Shown in pieces: positions 25,328-33,884 of a DNA stretch of 64,000 nt. The stretch lies in assembly GCF_029893585.1 (NCBI RefSeq), contig NZ_JARXYX010000027.1:62001-126000 (forward strand). Reading direction: 5' to 3'. The position numbers and the translations under genes are program-made. This DNA is from Streptomyces sp. LBL. Lineage in GTDB: Bacteria > Actinomycetota > Actinomycetes > Streptomycetales > Streptomycetaceae. Under the pieces are notes generated by a model. It saw only the letters and a program-made list of their open reading frames with translations, was not told the origin of the DNA and ran no database searches. Each line of letters starts with the position of its first letter. Position 1 is the first letter of the stretch.

Positions 25328-26005
25328 ATGACCCGTGTACTGCTCGCCGAGGACGACGCGTCCATTTCGGAGCCGCTGGCCCGCGCACTGCGCCGCGAAG
25401 GGTACGAGGTCGAGGTGCGTGAGGACGGACCCACCGCGCTCGACGCCGGAGCGCAGGGCGGCGTCGACCTGGTCGTGCTCGACCTGGGCCTGCCCGGCAT
25501 GGACGGCCTCGAGGTGGCCCGCCGACTGCGTGCCGAAGGCCTCACCGTCCCGATCCTCATCCTCACCGCGCGCGCCGACGAGGTGGACACCGTCGTCGGC
25601 CTCGACGCGGGCGCCGACGACTACGTCACCAAGCCCTTCCGGCTCGCCGAACTGCTCGCCCGGGTCCGGGCCCTGCTCCGGCGCGGCGCCGCCGAACCGG
25701 CGCAGCCGCCGGCCACGCACGGGGTGCGGATCGACGTGGAGTCGCACCGCGCCTGGATGGGTGACGAGGAGCTCCAGCTCACCGCCAAGGAGTTCGACCT
25801 GCTGCGGGTACTGGTGCGCGACGCGGGGCGGGTCGTGACCCGCGACCAGCTGATGCGGGAGGTCTGGGACACCACATGGTGGTCGTCGACCAAGACGCTC
25901 GACATGCACATCTCGTGGCTGCGGAAGAAGCTCGGTGACGACGCGGCGAACCCCCGCTACATCGCCACGGTGCGGGGTGTCGGTTTCCGGTTCGAGAAGA
26001 GCTGA
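25328..26005 (+). CDS. OmpR/PhoB-family response regulator
   Basis: A 225-residue response regulator beginning at ATG 25328 (MTRVLLAEDDASISEPLARA). The receiver has the acidic pair EDD, the phosphoacceptor Asp in DLVVLDLGLPGMDGLEVARR, ILTARADE and VTKPFRLAELLARVRALLRR. The C-terminal winged helix reads LQLTAKEFDLLRVLVRDAGR, VVTRDQLMREVW, TLDMHISWLRKKLGDDAANP and the wing YIATVRGVGFRFEK. It precedes the sensor kinase by 139 bp, forming a two-component pair of unknown stimulus. Confidence 0.95.
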   Translation: MTRVLLAEDDASISEPLARALRREGYEVEVREDGPTALDAGAQGGVDLVVLDLGLPGMDGLEVARRLRAEGLTVPILILTARADEVDTVVGLDAGADDYVTKPFRLAELLARVRALLRRGAAEPAQPPATHGVRIDVESHRAWMGDEELQLTAKEFDLLRVLVRDAGRVVTRDQLMREVWDTTWWSSTKTLDMHISWLRKKLGDDAANPRYIATVRGVGFRFEKS

Positions 26006-26051
26006 GCGAGTGCTGAGCAGGTGCTGAGAGCAGGTGCTGAGAGCAGGAGCT

Positions 26052-26100
<49 letters not shown>

Positions 26101-26144
26101 CTGATTCCCACCCGTCCCGGCAGGCGTCCCACAGGTAAGAGGTC

Positions 26145-27419
26145 ATGCGCCGTCGACTGATCCAGTCCACCCTCGCCGTGGTGCTCGTCGTCATCGCGGT
26201 GTTCGGGGTGTCCCTCGTCATCGTCGAGACCCGCACCATCTCCACCAGTGCCCAGGAGAAGGTGGACTCCGAGGCGCAGCGGCTGGCCAGCATCGTGGAC
26301 AGCCGGCTGCTCGCCTCCGGGACCGTTGACGCGAGGGTGCTGCGGGGCCAGGTCGCGAAGGAACGGTACGCCGTCATCCGGATCCCCGGGGAGCCTGACA
26401 TCGAGGTCGGCACCCGGCAGGTCGGTGACGTCATCCGGGGCGAGGCCGACGGCGAGGAGGGCGAGACCGTCCTCGTCGAGGAGCCCCGCTCCTCGGTGAC
26501 CAAGGAGGTCGGCCGGACCCTGCTGATCATCGGGCTGGTGGCGCTGCTCGCGGTGATCGCCGCCGTACTGCTCGCGATCCGCCAGGCCAACCGGCTCGCC
26601 TCCCCGCTCACCGACCTCGCGGAGACCGCCGAACGCCTCGGCTCGGGCGACCCGCGCCCCCGGCACAAGCGGTACGGCGTCCCCGAGCTGGACCGGGTCG
26701 CCGACGTCCTGGACTCCTCCGCCGAGCGCATCGCCCGCATGCTCACCGCGGAACGCCGGCTCGCCGCCGACGCCTCCCACCAGCTCCGTACGCCGCTGAC
26801 CGCGCTGTCCATGCGGCTGGAGGAGATCACCCTCACCGACGACCCGGACACGGTGAAGGAGGAGGCGAACGTGGCGCTGACCCAGGTGGAGCGCCTCACG
26901 GACGTGGTCGAGCGGCTGCTGACGAACTCCCGCGACCCGCGCACCGGCTCCGCCGTCACCTTCGAACTCGACGAGGTCATCCAGCAGCAGCTCGCCGAGT
27001 GGCGCCCCGCCTACCGCAGCGTCGGCCGGGCCATCGTCAGTTCCGGCAAGCGTCACCTGACGGCGGTCGGCACACCCGGGGCGGTCGCCCAGGTGCTGGC
27101 CGCGCTGATCGAGAACTCCCTCATGCACGGCGGCGGCACGGTGGCGCTGCGCACCCGCGTCACCGGCAACCAGGCGGTCATCGAGGTCACCGACGAGGGG
27201 CCCGGGGTGCCCGCCGACCTCGGGGCGCGGATCTTCGAGCGGGCGATCAGCGGCCGCAACTCCACGGGCATCGGCCTGGCGGTGGCCCGGGACCTCGCGG
27301 AGGCCGACGGGGGCCGCCTGGAGATGCTCCAGACCCAGCCGCCGGTGTTTGGCTTGTTCCTGTCGCGTACGGCGGGGAGGAAGCCGCTGGTGCCGGACGA
27401 CGGACCGACGGTTCGCTGA
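26145..27419 (+). CDS. Sensor histidine kinase
   Basis: A 424-residue membrane histidine kinase. TM1 is at residues ~5-25 (STLAVVLVVIAVFGVSLVIV) and TM2 at ~126-148 (RTLLIIGLVALLAVIAAVLL), enclosing a small extracytoplasmic sensor. A HAMP-like segment follows (ANRLASPLTDLAETAERLGS). The phosphoacceptor His lies in AADASHQLRTPLTALSMRLE. The ATPase boxes are ALIENSLMHGGG, IEVTDEGPGVP and GRNSTGIGLAVARDLAEADG. It pairs with the response regulator upstream. The ATG 26145 has a weak AGG site. Confidence 0.95.
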   Translation: MRRRLIQSTLAVVLVVIAVFGVSLVIVETRTISTSAQEKVDSEAQRLASIVDSRLLASGTVDARVLRGQVAKERYAVIRIPGEPDIEVGTRQVGDVIRGEADGEEGETVLVEEPRSSVTKEVGRTLLIIGLVALLAVIAAVLLAIRQANRLASPLTDLAETAERLGSGDPRPRHKRYGVPELDRVADVLDSSAERIARMLTAERRLAADASHQLRTPLTALSMRLEEITLTDDPDTVKEEANVALTQVERLTDVVERLLTNSRDPRTGSAVTFELDEVIQQQLAEWRPAYRSVGRAIVSSGKRHLTAVGTPGAVAQVLAALIENSLMHGGGTVALRTRVTGNQAVIEVTDEGPGVPADLGARIFERAISGRNSTGIGLAVARDLAEADGGRLEMLQTQPPVFGLFLSRTAGRKPLVPDDGPTVR

Positions 27420-27515
27420 GGGCCGGGGCAGGCACTGCGGCCCGCTCAACGGCAGGCGCTACGGCAGCCGTACGCACGCCCGACGGCACGCCCCGGACCC
27501 GCCCAACGGCAGGCG

Positions 27516-28055
27516 CTACGGCTGGGGCTGCTTCGTCCGGGGCTTCTTCACTTCCGTCGCCAGGAACGATTCCGCGCTCGCCACCGCTTCCTTGGCCGGC
27601 AGCGCCTTGAACACCCAGGTGCGGTACGACCAGAAACGGAACAGGGTCGCGACGCCGATGCCGACGAACTTGAAGATGTTGCTCTGCACCGGGCTGTCCC
27701 AGCCGAAGCCGTACGTCGCCGTGTAGAGCACACCGTTCTCGATCACCAGGCCGACCGCGCTGAACAGCAGGAACAGTGTGAGTTCCTTGGTGCGGCCGCT
27801 CTTGTCGCGGTCCCGGTAGGTGAAGTACCGGAAGCCGACATAGTTGAAAACGATGGACACGATGGTCGCGATGACACTCGCCCGCACGACCGGGAGGTCG
27901 GTCGAGTGCCGGACCAGGTTGAAGACGAGCAGGTTGACCAGCACCCCCGCGCCGCCCACCGCGCCGAACTTGACGGCCTCACGCAGGATCCGGTCGATCC
28001 GCTGCCGTGCCGCACTGCGCGGCGGCGCAGAGGCCCTCGAAGAACCACGTTCCAT
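27516..28055 (-). CDS. GtrA family membrane protein
   Basis: A 179-residue GtrA-like protein with four transmembrane helices: AVKFGAVGGAGVLVNLLVFN, ATIVSIVFNYVGFRYFTY, LTLFLLFSAVGLVIENGVLY and NIFKFVGIGVATLFRFWSYR. The NYVGFRYFTYRDR and FRFWSYRTWVFK motifs are typical. GtrA proteins are thought to flip or assist transfer of lipid-linked sugars for cell-surface glycosylation. The C-terminal ~30 residues are basic and cytoplasmic. It converges with the sensor kinase gene. Confidence 0.93.
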   Translation of the reverse strand: MERGSSRASAPPRSAARQRIDRILREAVKFGAVGGAGVLVNLLVFNLVRHSTDLPVVRASVIATIVSIVFNYVGFRYFTYRDRDKSGRTKELTLFLLFSAVGLVIENGVLYTATYGFGWDSPVQSNIFKFVGIGVATLFRFWSYRTWVFKALPAKEAVASAESFLATEVKKPRTKQPQP

Positions 28056-28208
28056 GGCTTTCCAGGCCCCCGTCTTGTAGGTTTCGTCAACCCAACCATG
28101 CTAACCACCCCCCGTTCGTGATCGCCTCTGGACCGCCTCACAGGTCGGCAAAGACCGATTTCGGGGACGGGAAACCGGCCACCATGACGCGGCCGATACC
28201 CTAGGGGC

Positions 28209-29423
28209 GTGACGTTCCCGGTAGTCGGCATGGTCGGCGGGGGCCAGCTCGCTCGTATGACACACGAGGCAGGCATCCCGCTCGGCATCAGGTTCAAGCT
28301 CCTCAGTGACACCCCCCAGGATTCCGCGGCGCAGGTCGTGAGCGATGTCGTCATCGGCGACTATCGCGACCTCGACACGCTGCGCGAGTTCGCGCGCGGG
28401 TGCGATGTGATCACCTTCGATCACGAACACGTACCCACCGAGCACCTCCGGGCGCTGGAGGCGGAGGGCATCCCCGTCCGCCCCGGCCCGGACGCGCTGG
28501 TGCACGCCCAGGACAAGGGCGTGATGCGGGCGCGGCTCGACGCGATCGGGGTGCCGTGCCCACGGCACCGGATCGTGAGCGACCCCCAGGACGTGGCGGC
28601 CTTCGCGGCGGAAGGCCTTCCCGGGGGATCCGGGGGCTCCGGGGGTTCAGATGGCTCCGGGGGTTCAGAGGGATCCGAGGGATCCGAGGGGGACGGCTTC
28701 CCGGTCGTCCTGAAGACCGTCCGCGGCGGTTACGACGGCAAGGGCGTGTGGGTCGTCAACAACGTGGCCGAGGCCGAGGAACCGTTCCGCGCGGGCGTTC
28801 CCGTCCTCGCCGAGGAGAAGGTCGACTTCGTCCGGGAGCTGGCCGCCAACGTCGTGCGCTCGCCTCACGGCCAGGCCGTCGCCTACCCGGTCGTCGAGTC
28901 CCAGCAGGTGAACGGCGTCTGCGACACGGTGATCGCGCCCGCCCCCGGCCTGGACCGGGCCCTGGCCCTGAAGGCCGAGGCGCTGGCCCTGACCATCGCC
29001 AAGGAACTGGACGTCGTCGGTCACCTCGCCGTCGAGCTGTTCCAGACGCCCGACGGCCGCATCCTCGTCAACGAACTCGCGATGCGCCCGCACAACTCGG
29101 GCCACTGGTCGATGGACGGCGCGATCACGTCCCAGTTCGCCAACCACGTCCGGGCCGTCCTCGACCTCCCGCTCGGCGACCCGCGACCGCGCGCGAAGTG
29201 GACGGTGATGGTCAACGTCCTCGGCGGCGACTACCCCGACATGTACTCCGCGTACCTGCACTGCATGGCCCGCGACCCCCAGCTGAAGATTCACATGTAC
29301 GGCAAGGACGTGAAGCCCGGCCGCAAGGTGGGCCACGTCAACACCTACGGCGACGACCTGGACGACGTGCTGGAACGCGCCCGTCACGCCGCCGGCTACC
29401 TGAGAGGCACGATCACCGAATGA
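28209..29423 (+). CDS. purK: N5-carboxyaminoimidazole ribonucleotide synthase
   Basis: A 404-residue ATP-grasp enzyme carboxylating AIR with bicarbonate and ATP in purine synthesis. Signatures are VGMVGGGQLARMTHEAGIPL, DVITFDHEHVPTEHLRALEA, VLKTVRGGYDGKGVWVVNN, AEEKVDFVRELAANVVRSPH, NELAMRPHNSGHWSMDGAIT and TSQFANHVRAVL. Residues ~139-163 are a Gly/Ser/Glu low-complexity insert (GGSGGSGGSDGSGGSEGSEG) in the ATP-grasp lid region. The start is GTG 28209. Its stop overlaps the purE start (ATGA). Confidence 0.96.
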   Translation: MTFPVVGMVGGGQLARMTHEAGIPLGIRFKLLSDTPQDSAAQVVSDVVIGDYRDLDTLREFARGCDVITFDHEHVPTEHLRALEAEGIPVRPGPDALVHAQDKGVMRARLDAIGVPCPRHRIVSDPQDVAAFAAEGLPGGSGGSGGSDGSGGSEGSEGSEGDGFPVVLKTVRGGYDGKGVWVVNNVAEAEEPFRAGVPVLAEEKVDFVRELAANVVRSPHGQAVAYPVVESQQVNGVCDTVIAPAPGLDRALALKAEALALTIAKELDVVGHLAVELFQTPDGRILVNELAMRPHNSGHWSMDGAITSQFANHVRAVLDLPLGDPRPRAKWTVMVNVLGGDYPDMYSAYLHCMARDPQLKIHMYGKDVKPGRKVGHVNTYGDDLDDVLERARHAAGYLRGTITE

Positions 29424-29944
29424 GCCCTGTTGTTGGCATCGTGATGGGTTCGGACTCCGACTGGCCCGTCATGGAGGCCGCCGCCCAGGCCCTCGACGAG
29501 TTCGAGATCGCGTACGAGGTGGACGTCGTCTCCGCGCACCGGATGCCGCGCGAGATGATCACGTACGGCGAGCGGGCGGCCGAGCGCGGGCTGAAGGCGA
29601 TCATCGCGGGCGCGGGCGGCGCCGCCCACCTTCCGGGCATGCTCGCATCGGTCACGCCCCTCCCGGTGATCGGCGTGCCCGTCCCGCTGAAGCACCTCGA
29701 CGGCATGGACTCGCTGCTGTCGATCGTGCAGATGCCGGCCGGGGTGCCGGTCGCCACGGTCTCCGTCGCCGGCGCCCGCAACGCGGGCCTGCTCGCGGTC
29801 CGCATCCTGGCGACGCACGACGAGGAACTCCTGGGCCGCATGCGGGAGTTCCAGCAGGACCTGAACGACCAGGCCGCCGAGAAGGGCAAACGGCTGCGCG
29901 CCAAGGCCGAGGGATCGGGCAACGGCTTCGGATTCGGCAAGTGA
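29420..29944 (+). CDS. purE: N5-carboxyaminoimidazole ribonucleotide mutase
   Basis: A 174-residue class I PurE, converting N5-CAIR to CAIR. The active-site blocks are GIVMGSDSDWPVMEAAAQAL, VVSAHRMPREMITYGERAAE, AIIAGAGGAAHLPGMLASVT, PVIGVPVPLKHLDGMDSLLS and QMPAGVPVATVSVAGARNAG. It starts at ATG 29420 within the purK stop (ATGA) and its stop overlaps the GTG of the dipeptidase gene (GTGA at 29941), so purK-purE-dipeptidase is one operon. Confidence 0.97.
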   Translation: MSPVVGIVMGSDSDWPVMEAAAQALDEFEIAYEVDVVSAHRMPREMITYGERAAERGLKAIIAGAGGAAHLPGMLASVTPLPVIGVPVPLKHLDGMDSLLSIVQMPAGVPVATVSVAGARNAGLLAVRILATHDEELLGRMREFQQDLNDQAAEKGKRLRAKAEGSGNGFGFGK

Positions 29945-31155
29945 CCGCCATGAACTCCGTGAACTCCGTGAACTCCGTGAGCTCGGTGGAGACAGCCCGG
30001 GAACTTCTGCGCGAGTTCCCGGTCGTCGACGGCCACAACGACCTCCCCTGGGCGCTGCGCGCACAGGTCCGCTACGACCTCGACGCCCGCGACATCGCCA
30101 CCGCCCAGAACGCCCACCTGCACACCGACATCCCCCGGCTGCGCGCGGGCGGGGTCGGCGCGCAGTACTGGTCGGTCTACGTCCGCTCGGACCTGCCCGA
30201 CCCGGTGCCGGCGACCCTGGAACAGATCGACTGCGTACGGCAGTTGCTGGCACGCTATCCGCAGGACCTGCGCGCCGCGCTGACCGCCGCCGACATGGAG
30301 GCCGCGCGCGCCGAGGGCCGTATCGCCTCCCTCATGGGCGCGGAGGGCGGCCACTCCATCGCCAACTCCCTGGGCACCCTGCGCGGCCTGTACACGCTCG
30401 GTGTGCGCTACATGACGCTCACTCACAACGACAACGTGAACTGGGCGGACTCGGCGACGGACGAGCCGGGCGTCGGCGGTCTGTCGGCCTTCGGCCGCGA
30501 GGTCGTACGGGAGATGAACCGGGAGGGCATGCTCGTCGACCTCTCGCACGTGGCGGCGACGACGATGCGGGACGCGCTGGACACCACGGTCGCGCCGGTG
30601 ATCTTCTCCCACTCCTCCTCGCGGGCCGTCTGCGACCACCCGCGCAACATCCCGGACGACGTCCTGGAGCGGCTGGCCGGCAACGGCGGCATGGCGATGG
30701 TGACGTTCGTCCCGAAGTTCGTGCTCCAGGCGGCGGTCGACTGGACAGCCGAGGCCGACGACAACATGCGCACCCACGGCTTCCACCCCCTCGACACCAC
30801 CGCCGAGGCGATGAAGGTCCACCGTGCCTTCGAAGAGCGGCACCCGCGCCCGGTCGCCACGGTGGCCACGGTCGCCGACCACCTGGACCACATGCGTGAG
30901 GTCGCCGGCATCGACCACCTCGGCATCGGCGGCGACTACGACGGCACGGCCTTCACCCCCGACGGTCTCGACGACGTCTCCGGCTACCCGAACCTGATCG
31001 CCGAACTGCTGGACCGCGGCTGGAACACGGCCGACCTGGCCAAGCTGACCTGGCAGAACGCGGTACGGGTGCTGGGTGCGGCCGAGGACGTGGCCCGGGA
31101 CCTCCGGGCAACGCGCGGGCCGTCCAACGCGACGATCGAGTCGCTCGACGGCTGA
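29941..31155 (+). CDS. Membrane dipeptidase (peptidase M19)
   Basis: A 404-residue M19 renal-dipeptidase-type zinc enzyme. All metal ligands are visible: His/Asp in VVDGHNDLPWAL, Glu in MGAEGGHSIANSLG, His in IFSHSSSRAVCDHPRNIPDD (two), and the substrate Asp region IGGDYDGTAFTPDGLDDVSG. It hydrolyses dipeptides. The GTG start overlaps the purE stop; an alternative ATG at 29950 begins a NSVNSVNSVSSV repeat. No signal peptide is seen, so it is probably cytosolic. A paralogue lacking these ligands lies at 32195. Confidence 0.95.
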   Translation: MTAMNSVNSVNSVSSVETARELLREFPVVDGHNDLPWALRAQVRYDLDARDIATAQNAHLHTDIPRLRAGGVGAQYWSVYVRSDLPDPVPATLEQIDCVRQLLARYPQDLRAALTAADMEAARAEGRIASLMGAEGGHSIANSLGTLRGLYTLGVRYMTLTHNDNVNWADSATDEPGVGGLSAFGREVVREMNREGMLVDLSHVAATTMRDALDTTVAPVIFSHSSSRAVCDHPRNIPDDVLERLAGNGGMAMVTFVPKFVLQAAVDWTAEADDNMRTHGFHPLDTTAEAMKVHRAFEERHPRPVATVATVADHLDHMREVAGIDHLGIGGDYDGTAFTPDGLDDVSGYPNLIAELLDRGWNTADLAKLTWQNAVRVLGAAEDVARDLRATRGPSNATIESLDG

Positions 31156-31174
31156 GGTGCGGAAGGGCTCGGCG

Positions 31175-31864
31175 TCAGCCGCGCGTCATCGTGTAGCCGA
31201 GCCCGCGGACCGTCCGGATCAGCGACTGGTCCTGGTCGCGCAGCTTGCGGCGCAGATAGTAGACGTACGTCTCCACGATCCCGGAGCGGAACGGTGCCCC
31301 CCAGACCCGCTCCAGGATCTGCCTCTTCGTGACCACCTGGCCGGCGTTGTCCAGGAGATAGCGCAGCAGTTCGAGCTCCCGTGACGACAGCTCCACGCGG
31401 CTGCCGTCCCGCCAGACCGCGCGTCGGGCCATGTCCACCGTGAGGCTCCCGATGCGCAGCAGCCGGCTCTCGTCGGCCAGCTCCCGGGCCAATAACTCCT
31501 GAAGGTGTGCGAGCGCGTGCGCGAGGGTGAACGGTTTGGTGACGTGGCCGTCGGCCTCCGTCATCATCCGGCGCACCGCGGCCTCCGCCTCCGGGTCGTC
31601 CTGGCCGGAGAGGAACAGCACCGGCGCGTCCACTCCGGCGGCGCGCAGCCCGTCGTACGTCTCGACACCGTCGTCGTCCGGCAGGGCCAGGTCCAGGACA
31701 ACGATGTCGGGCCGGGTGGAGCGGCCGACGGGTATCGCGAACCGGCCGCGGTTGGCCGCGTACACCTCGAAGCCCTGCTTGCTCAGCTCGGTGGTCAGGG
31801 GCCGGGTGCGGGGATCGGCGTCTATCACGAGGGCGCGGAGGGGGGTGGGTCTTTGGGGGGTCAC
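31175..31864 (-). CDS. Orphan OmpR-family response regulator with a TTA codon
   Basis: A 229-residue response regulator. The receiver has VIDADPR, the phosphoacceptor Asp in DIVVLDLALPDDDGVETYDG, FLSGQDD and HVTKPFTLAHALAHLQELLA. The winged helix reads VELSSRELELLRYLLDNAGQ, VVTKRQILERVWGAPFRSGI, YVYYLRRKLRDQDQSLIRTV. The Leu codon at 31493-31495 is TTA, so translation probably depends on bldA. No kinase is adjacent. The start GTG 31864 is tentative; an in-frame GTG at 31927 would add 21 residues. Confidence 0.88.
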   Translation of the reverse strand: MTPQRPTPLRALVIDADPRTRPLTTELSKQGFEVYAANRGRFAIPVGRSTRPDIVVLDLALPDDDGVETYDGLRAAGVDAPVLFLSGQDDPEAEAAVRRMMTEADGHVTKPFTLAHALAHLQELLARELADESRLLRIGSLTVDMARRAVWRDGSRVELSSRELELLRYLLDNAGQVVTKRQILERVWGAPFRSGIVETYVYYLRRKLRDQDQSLIRTVRGLGYTMTRG

Positions 31865-32194
31865 GTACTTGAGGACGAAGATCCAGCCGTAAAGGTGCCC
31901 GATCGGTCCCCCGAACGCCCCGCCCACCAGGAAGGCGCCGCGGCTCCGTGCGACGGTGACGGTACTGCGAACAGGACGATCACGACGAGGACCGTGACGA
32001 CCTTCACCCCGACAACCACCCCGACGACCACCCCGAGGACCACCCCGAGGACCGCGACCAGGCCGCGATGACGATCACGACGAGGACCGCGACGAGGACC
32101 GCGACGAGGACCGCGACGACGATCACGACGTCACGCACGCCGTATCGCCCCGTTTTCGCACTCACGCCGTATCTCACAACGTACGGAGCCCGCC
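31865..32194. repeat. Asp/Val-coding tandem-repeat region upstream of the response regulator
   Basis: This 330-bp gap is dominated by imperfect repeats: GACGAGGACCGC units (32081-32118) and ACCACCCCGAGG/ACCACCCCGACG units (32015-32055). It holds no well-supported gene. On the leftward strand the repeats make hydrophobic Val/Leu runs, in two frames; see the separate small ORF at 32004-32138. Confidence 0.7.
32004..32138 (-). CDS. Possible small membrane peptide
   Basis: A 44-codon leftward ORF from GTG 32138 reads MRDVVIVVAVLVAVLVAVLV, VIVIAAWSRSSGWSSGWSSG, WLSG. It has one continuous hydrophobic segment of about 23 residues, then a Trp/Ser/Gly tail. The ribosome binding site is weak (GGGGCG). 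It is built from tandem repeats, so the reading frame could be fortuitous. If real, it would be a single-span membrane peptide upstream of the orphan response regulator. Confidence 0.25.
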   Translation of the reverse strand: MRDVVIVVAVLVAVLVAVLVVIVIAAWSRSSGWSSGWSSGWLSG

Positions 32195-33319
32195 ATGGCA
32201 GACCTCCAGGACGAACTGCACCCCACCACCGAGGTCGGTGAGCTCGACGACCTGACGGAGGCCCTCCCCGCCCCCTTCGAGGAGCCGTACATCCCCGTCA
32301 TCGACCCGGACGGCATGCCGATGGAGCGGGCCCGGGCCCTGCTGGCCGAACATCCCGTCGCCGACGGTTACAGCGGGCTCCCCTGGGCGCTGCGTCACCG
32401 GCCCTGGTACGACCTGGAGCTCGGCGAGGGCGCCGTCGACACGGACGTACCGCGGCTGCGTGAGGGCCATGTCGGCGCGCTGCTGTGGTCGCTGCACCTG
32501 CCGGAGAGCCTCGACGGCGACCTGGCCGTGGGCGCCACCCTGGAGCAGCTGGACCTGGTCAGGACGGTCGTCCGCGCGCACCCGGAGGGCCTGCGTCTGG
32601 CCTTCACCGCCGGCCAGACCACCGACGTCCGCAACTGCGGCCGGATCGCCGTACTGCTCGGCCCCGCCGGAGCCGCCGCCGTCGGCGACTCGCTCGGCAT
32701 CCTGCGTTCCCTGCACGCCCTCGGTCTGCGCGTCCTCACCCTGTCCGGGGTGTCCTGGGCCGGCGAGGCCGGGCTGACAAGGTTCGGCGAGGAGATGCTG
32801 CGCGAGATGAACCGCCTCGGGGTGCTCGCGGACCTCTCCGGCGCCTCCGAGGAGACCATCCGACGGGCGCTGGCGGTGTCCAGGGCGCCGGTCCTGTGCA
32901 CCCGCTCCGCCGCCCGCGCCCTGCGCCCCCATCCGGCCAACCTCCCCGACGACCTGCTCGCCGAGCTGGGCGCCGCGAAGGGGTTGTGCATGGTGCCGCT
33001 GACCGCCGAACAGACCGGCGCGACCGTCCGGGATGTCGCCGACCACCTCGACCGGGTCCGGACGATCGCGGGCCCGGAGTGCGTGGGCCTGTCCGGCACC
33101 TACGACGCCGGCACCGCCCACCCGCAGGAACTCGGTGACGCCTCCTGCTATCCGAACCTCGTCGCCGAACTGCTCAGGCGTGACTGGAGCGAGTCCGACC
33201 TCGCCCTGCTGACCTGGGGAAACGTCCAACGTGTGCTGCGCGGCGCCGACTTCACCGCCCGCGCCGCCCAGCAGCGCCGGGAACCGTCCACGGCGAGGAT
33301 CGCGGAGCTGGACGGTTAG
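32195..33319 (+). CDS. M19 dipeptidase-like protein lacking metal ligands (probable pseudoenzyme)
   Basis: A 374-residue paralogue of the dipeptidase encoded 1 kb upstream. The fold is recognisable throughout (VADGYSGLPWALRHRPWYDL, EEMLREMNRLGVLADLSGAS, SCYPNLVAELLRRDWSESDL, WGNVQRVLRGADF). The catalytic set is lost: DGHND is DGYSG, GAEGGH is GPAGAA, SHSSSR is TRSAAR, and GGDYDG is SGTYDA; only the second His of the SHSS...DHP pair remains. It should therefore not hydrolyse dipeptides by the family mechanism. The ATG at 32195 follows GGAG. A binding or regulatory role is possible. Confidence 0.85.
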   Translation: MADLQDELHPTTEVGELDDLTEALPAPFEEPYIPVIDPDGMPMERARALLAEHPVADGYSGLPWALRHRPWYDLELGEGAVDTDVPRLREGHVGALLWSLHLPESLDGDLAVGATLEQLDLVRTVVRAHPEGLRLAFTAGQTTDVRNCGRIAVLLGPAGAAAVGDSLGILRSLHALGLRVLTLSGVSWAGEAGLTRFGEEMLREMNRLGVLADLSGASEETIRRALAVSRAPVLCTRSAARALRPHPANLPDDLLAELGAAKGLCMVPLTAEQTGATVRDVADHLDRVRTIAGPECVGLSGTYDAGTAHPQELGDASCYPNLVAELLRRDWSESDLALLTWGNVQRVLRGADFTARAAQQRREPSTARIAELDG

Positions 33320-33347
33320 CTGCTTCTTACGCCGGGTTGATCGTCAG

Positions 33348-33400
33348 GTGGGGCTGATTCCCACGCGGGACTGATTCCCACGCCGGGTTGATTCCCACGT
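33348..33400. repeat. Imperfect 18-bp direct repeats
   Basis: The motif GGGYTGATTCCCACG and its variants recur three times in tandem between the two convergent genes, with a fourth degenerate copy (GGGCTGATCCACACGCC) at about 33417. It is non-coding. Confidence 0.7.
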
Positions 33401-33455
33401 CGGTTGACCTCACGTCGGGCTGATCCACACGCCGTTCCGCACGCCGGTCCTTTGC

Positions 33456-33824
33456 TCACACCAGGTCGATCCGGCACAGGCAGAAGGGGTGCCCGGCCGG
33501 ATCCGCGTAAACCCGGAAGGTCCGGGAGCGGTCCTCGACGTCCAGCGGTTTCGCACCCAGCGCCAGCACCTCCTTCTCGGCCGCGTCCAGGTCCGGCACG
33601 TCCAGATCCAGGTGGAACTGCTGCGAGCCGTCGGGCCCGGGCCACTTCGGCGGTACGTACTCGGGGGCGGCCTGGAAGGCCAGGGCCTGTCCGCCGGGCA
33701 GTTTGAGGTCCACCCACTCCCCTTGGTCCTCCACGGTGCCGCCGAGCACCTCGGCGTAGAACCGGGCGAGGGCCAGAGGATCGGGACAGTCCAGGACGAC
33801 GACGCCCAGCTTGGCGAGCGACAT
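33456..33824 (-). CDS. VOC (glyoxalase/bleomycin-resistance-like) family protein
   Basis: A 122-residue single-chain VOC protein with two beta-alpha-beta-beta-beta modules: KLGVVVLDCPDPLALARFYA, EVLGGTVEDQGEWVDLKLPG, FHLDLDVPDLDAAEKEVLAL, FRVYADPAGHPFCLC. It resembles the glyoxalase-like group common in actinobacteria. The substrate is unknown. It starts at ATG 33824 with GAGGAGG just upstream. Confidence 0.92.
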   Translation of the reverse strand: MSLAKLGVVVLDCPDPLALARFYAEVLGGTVEDQGEWVDLKLPGGQALAFQAAPEYVPPKWPGPDGSQQFHLDLDVPDLDAAEKEVLALGAKPLDVEDRSRTFRVYADPAGHPFCLCRIDLV

Positions 33825-33884
33825 GACTTCCTCCTCGAAGTCGCGGTTACCTGTAGGGCAGGTTAACCAACCACGGTTGCCGGC

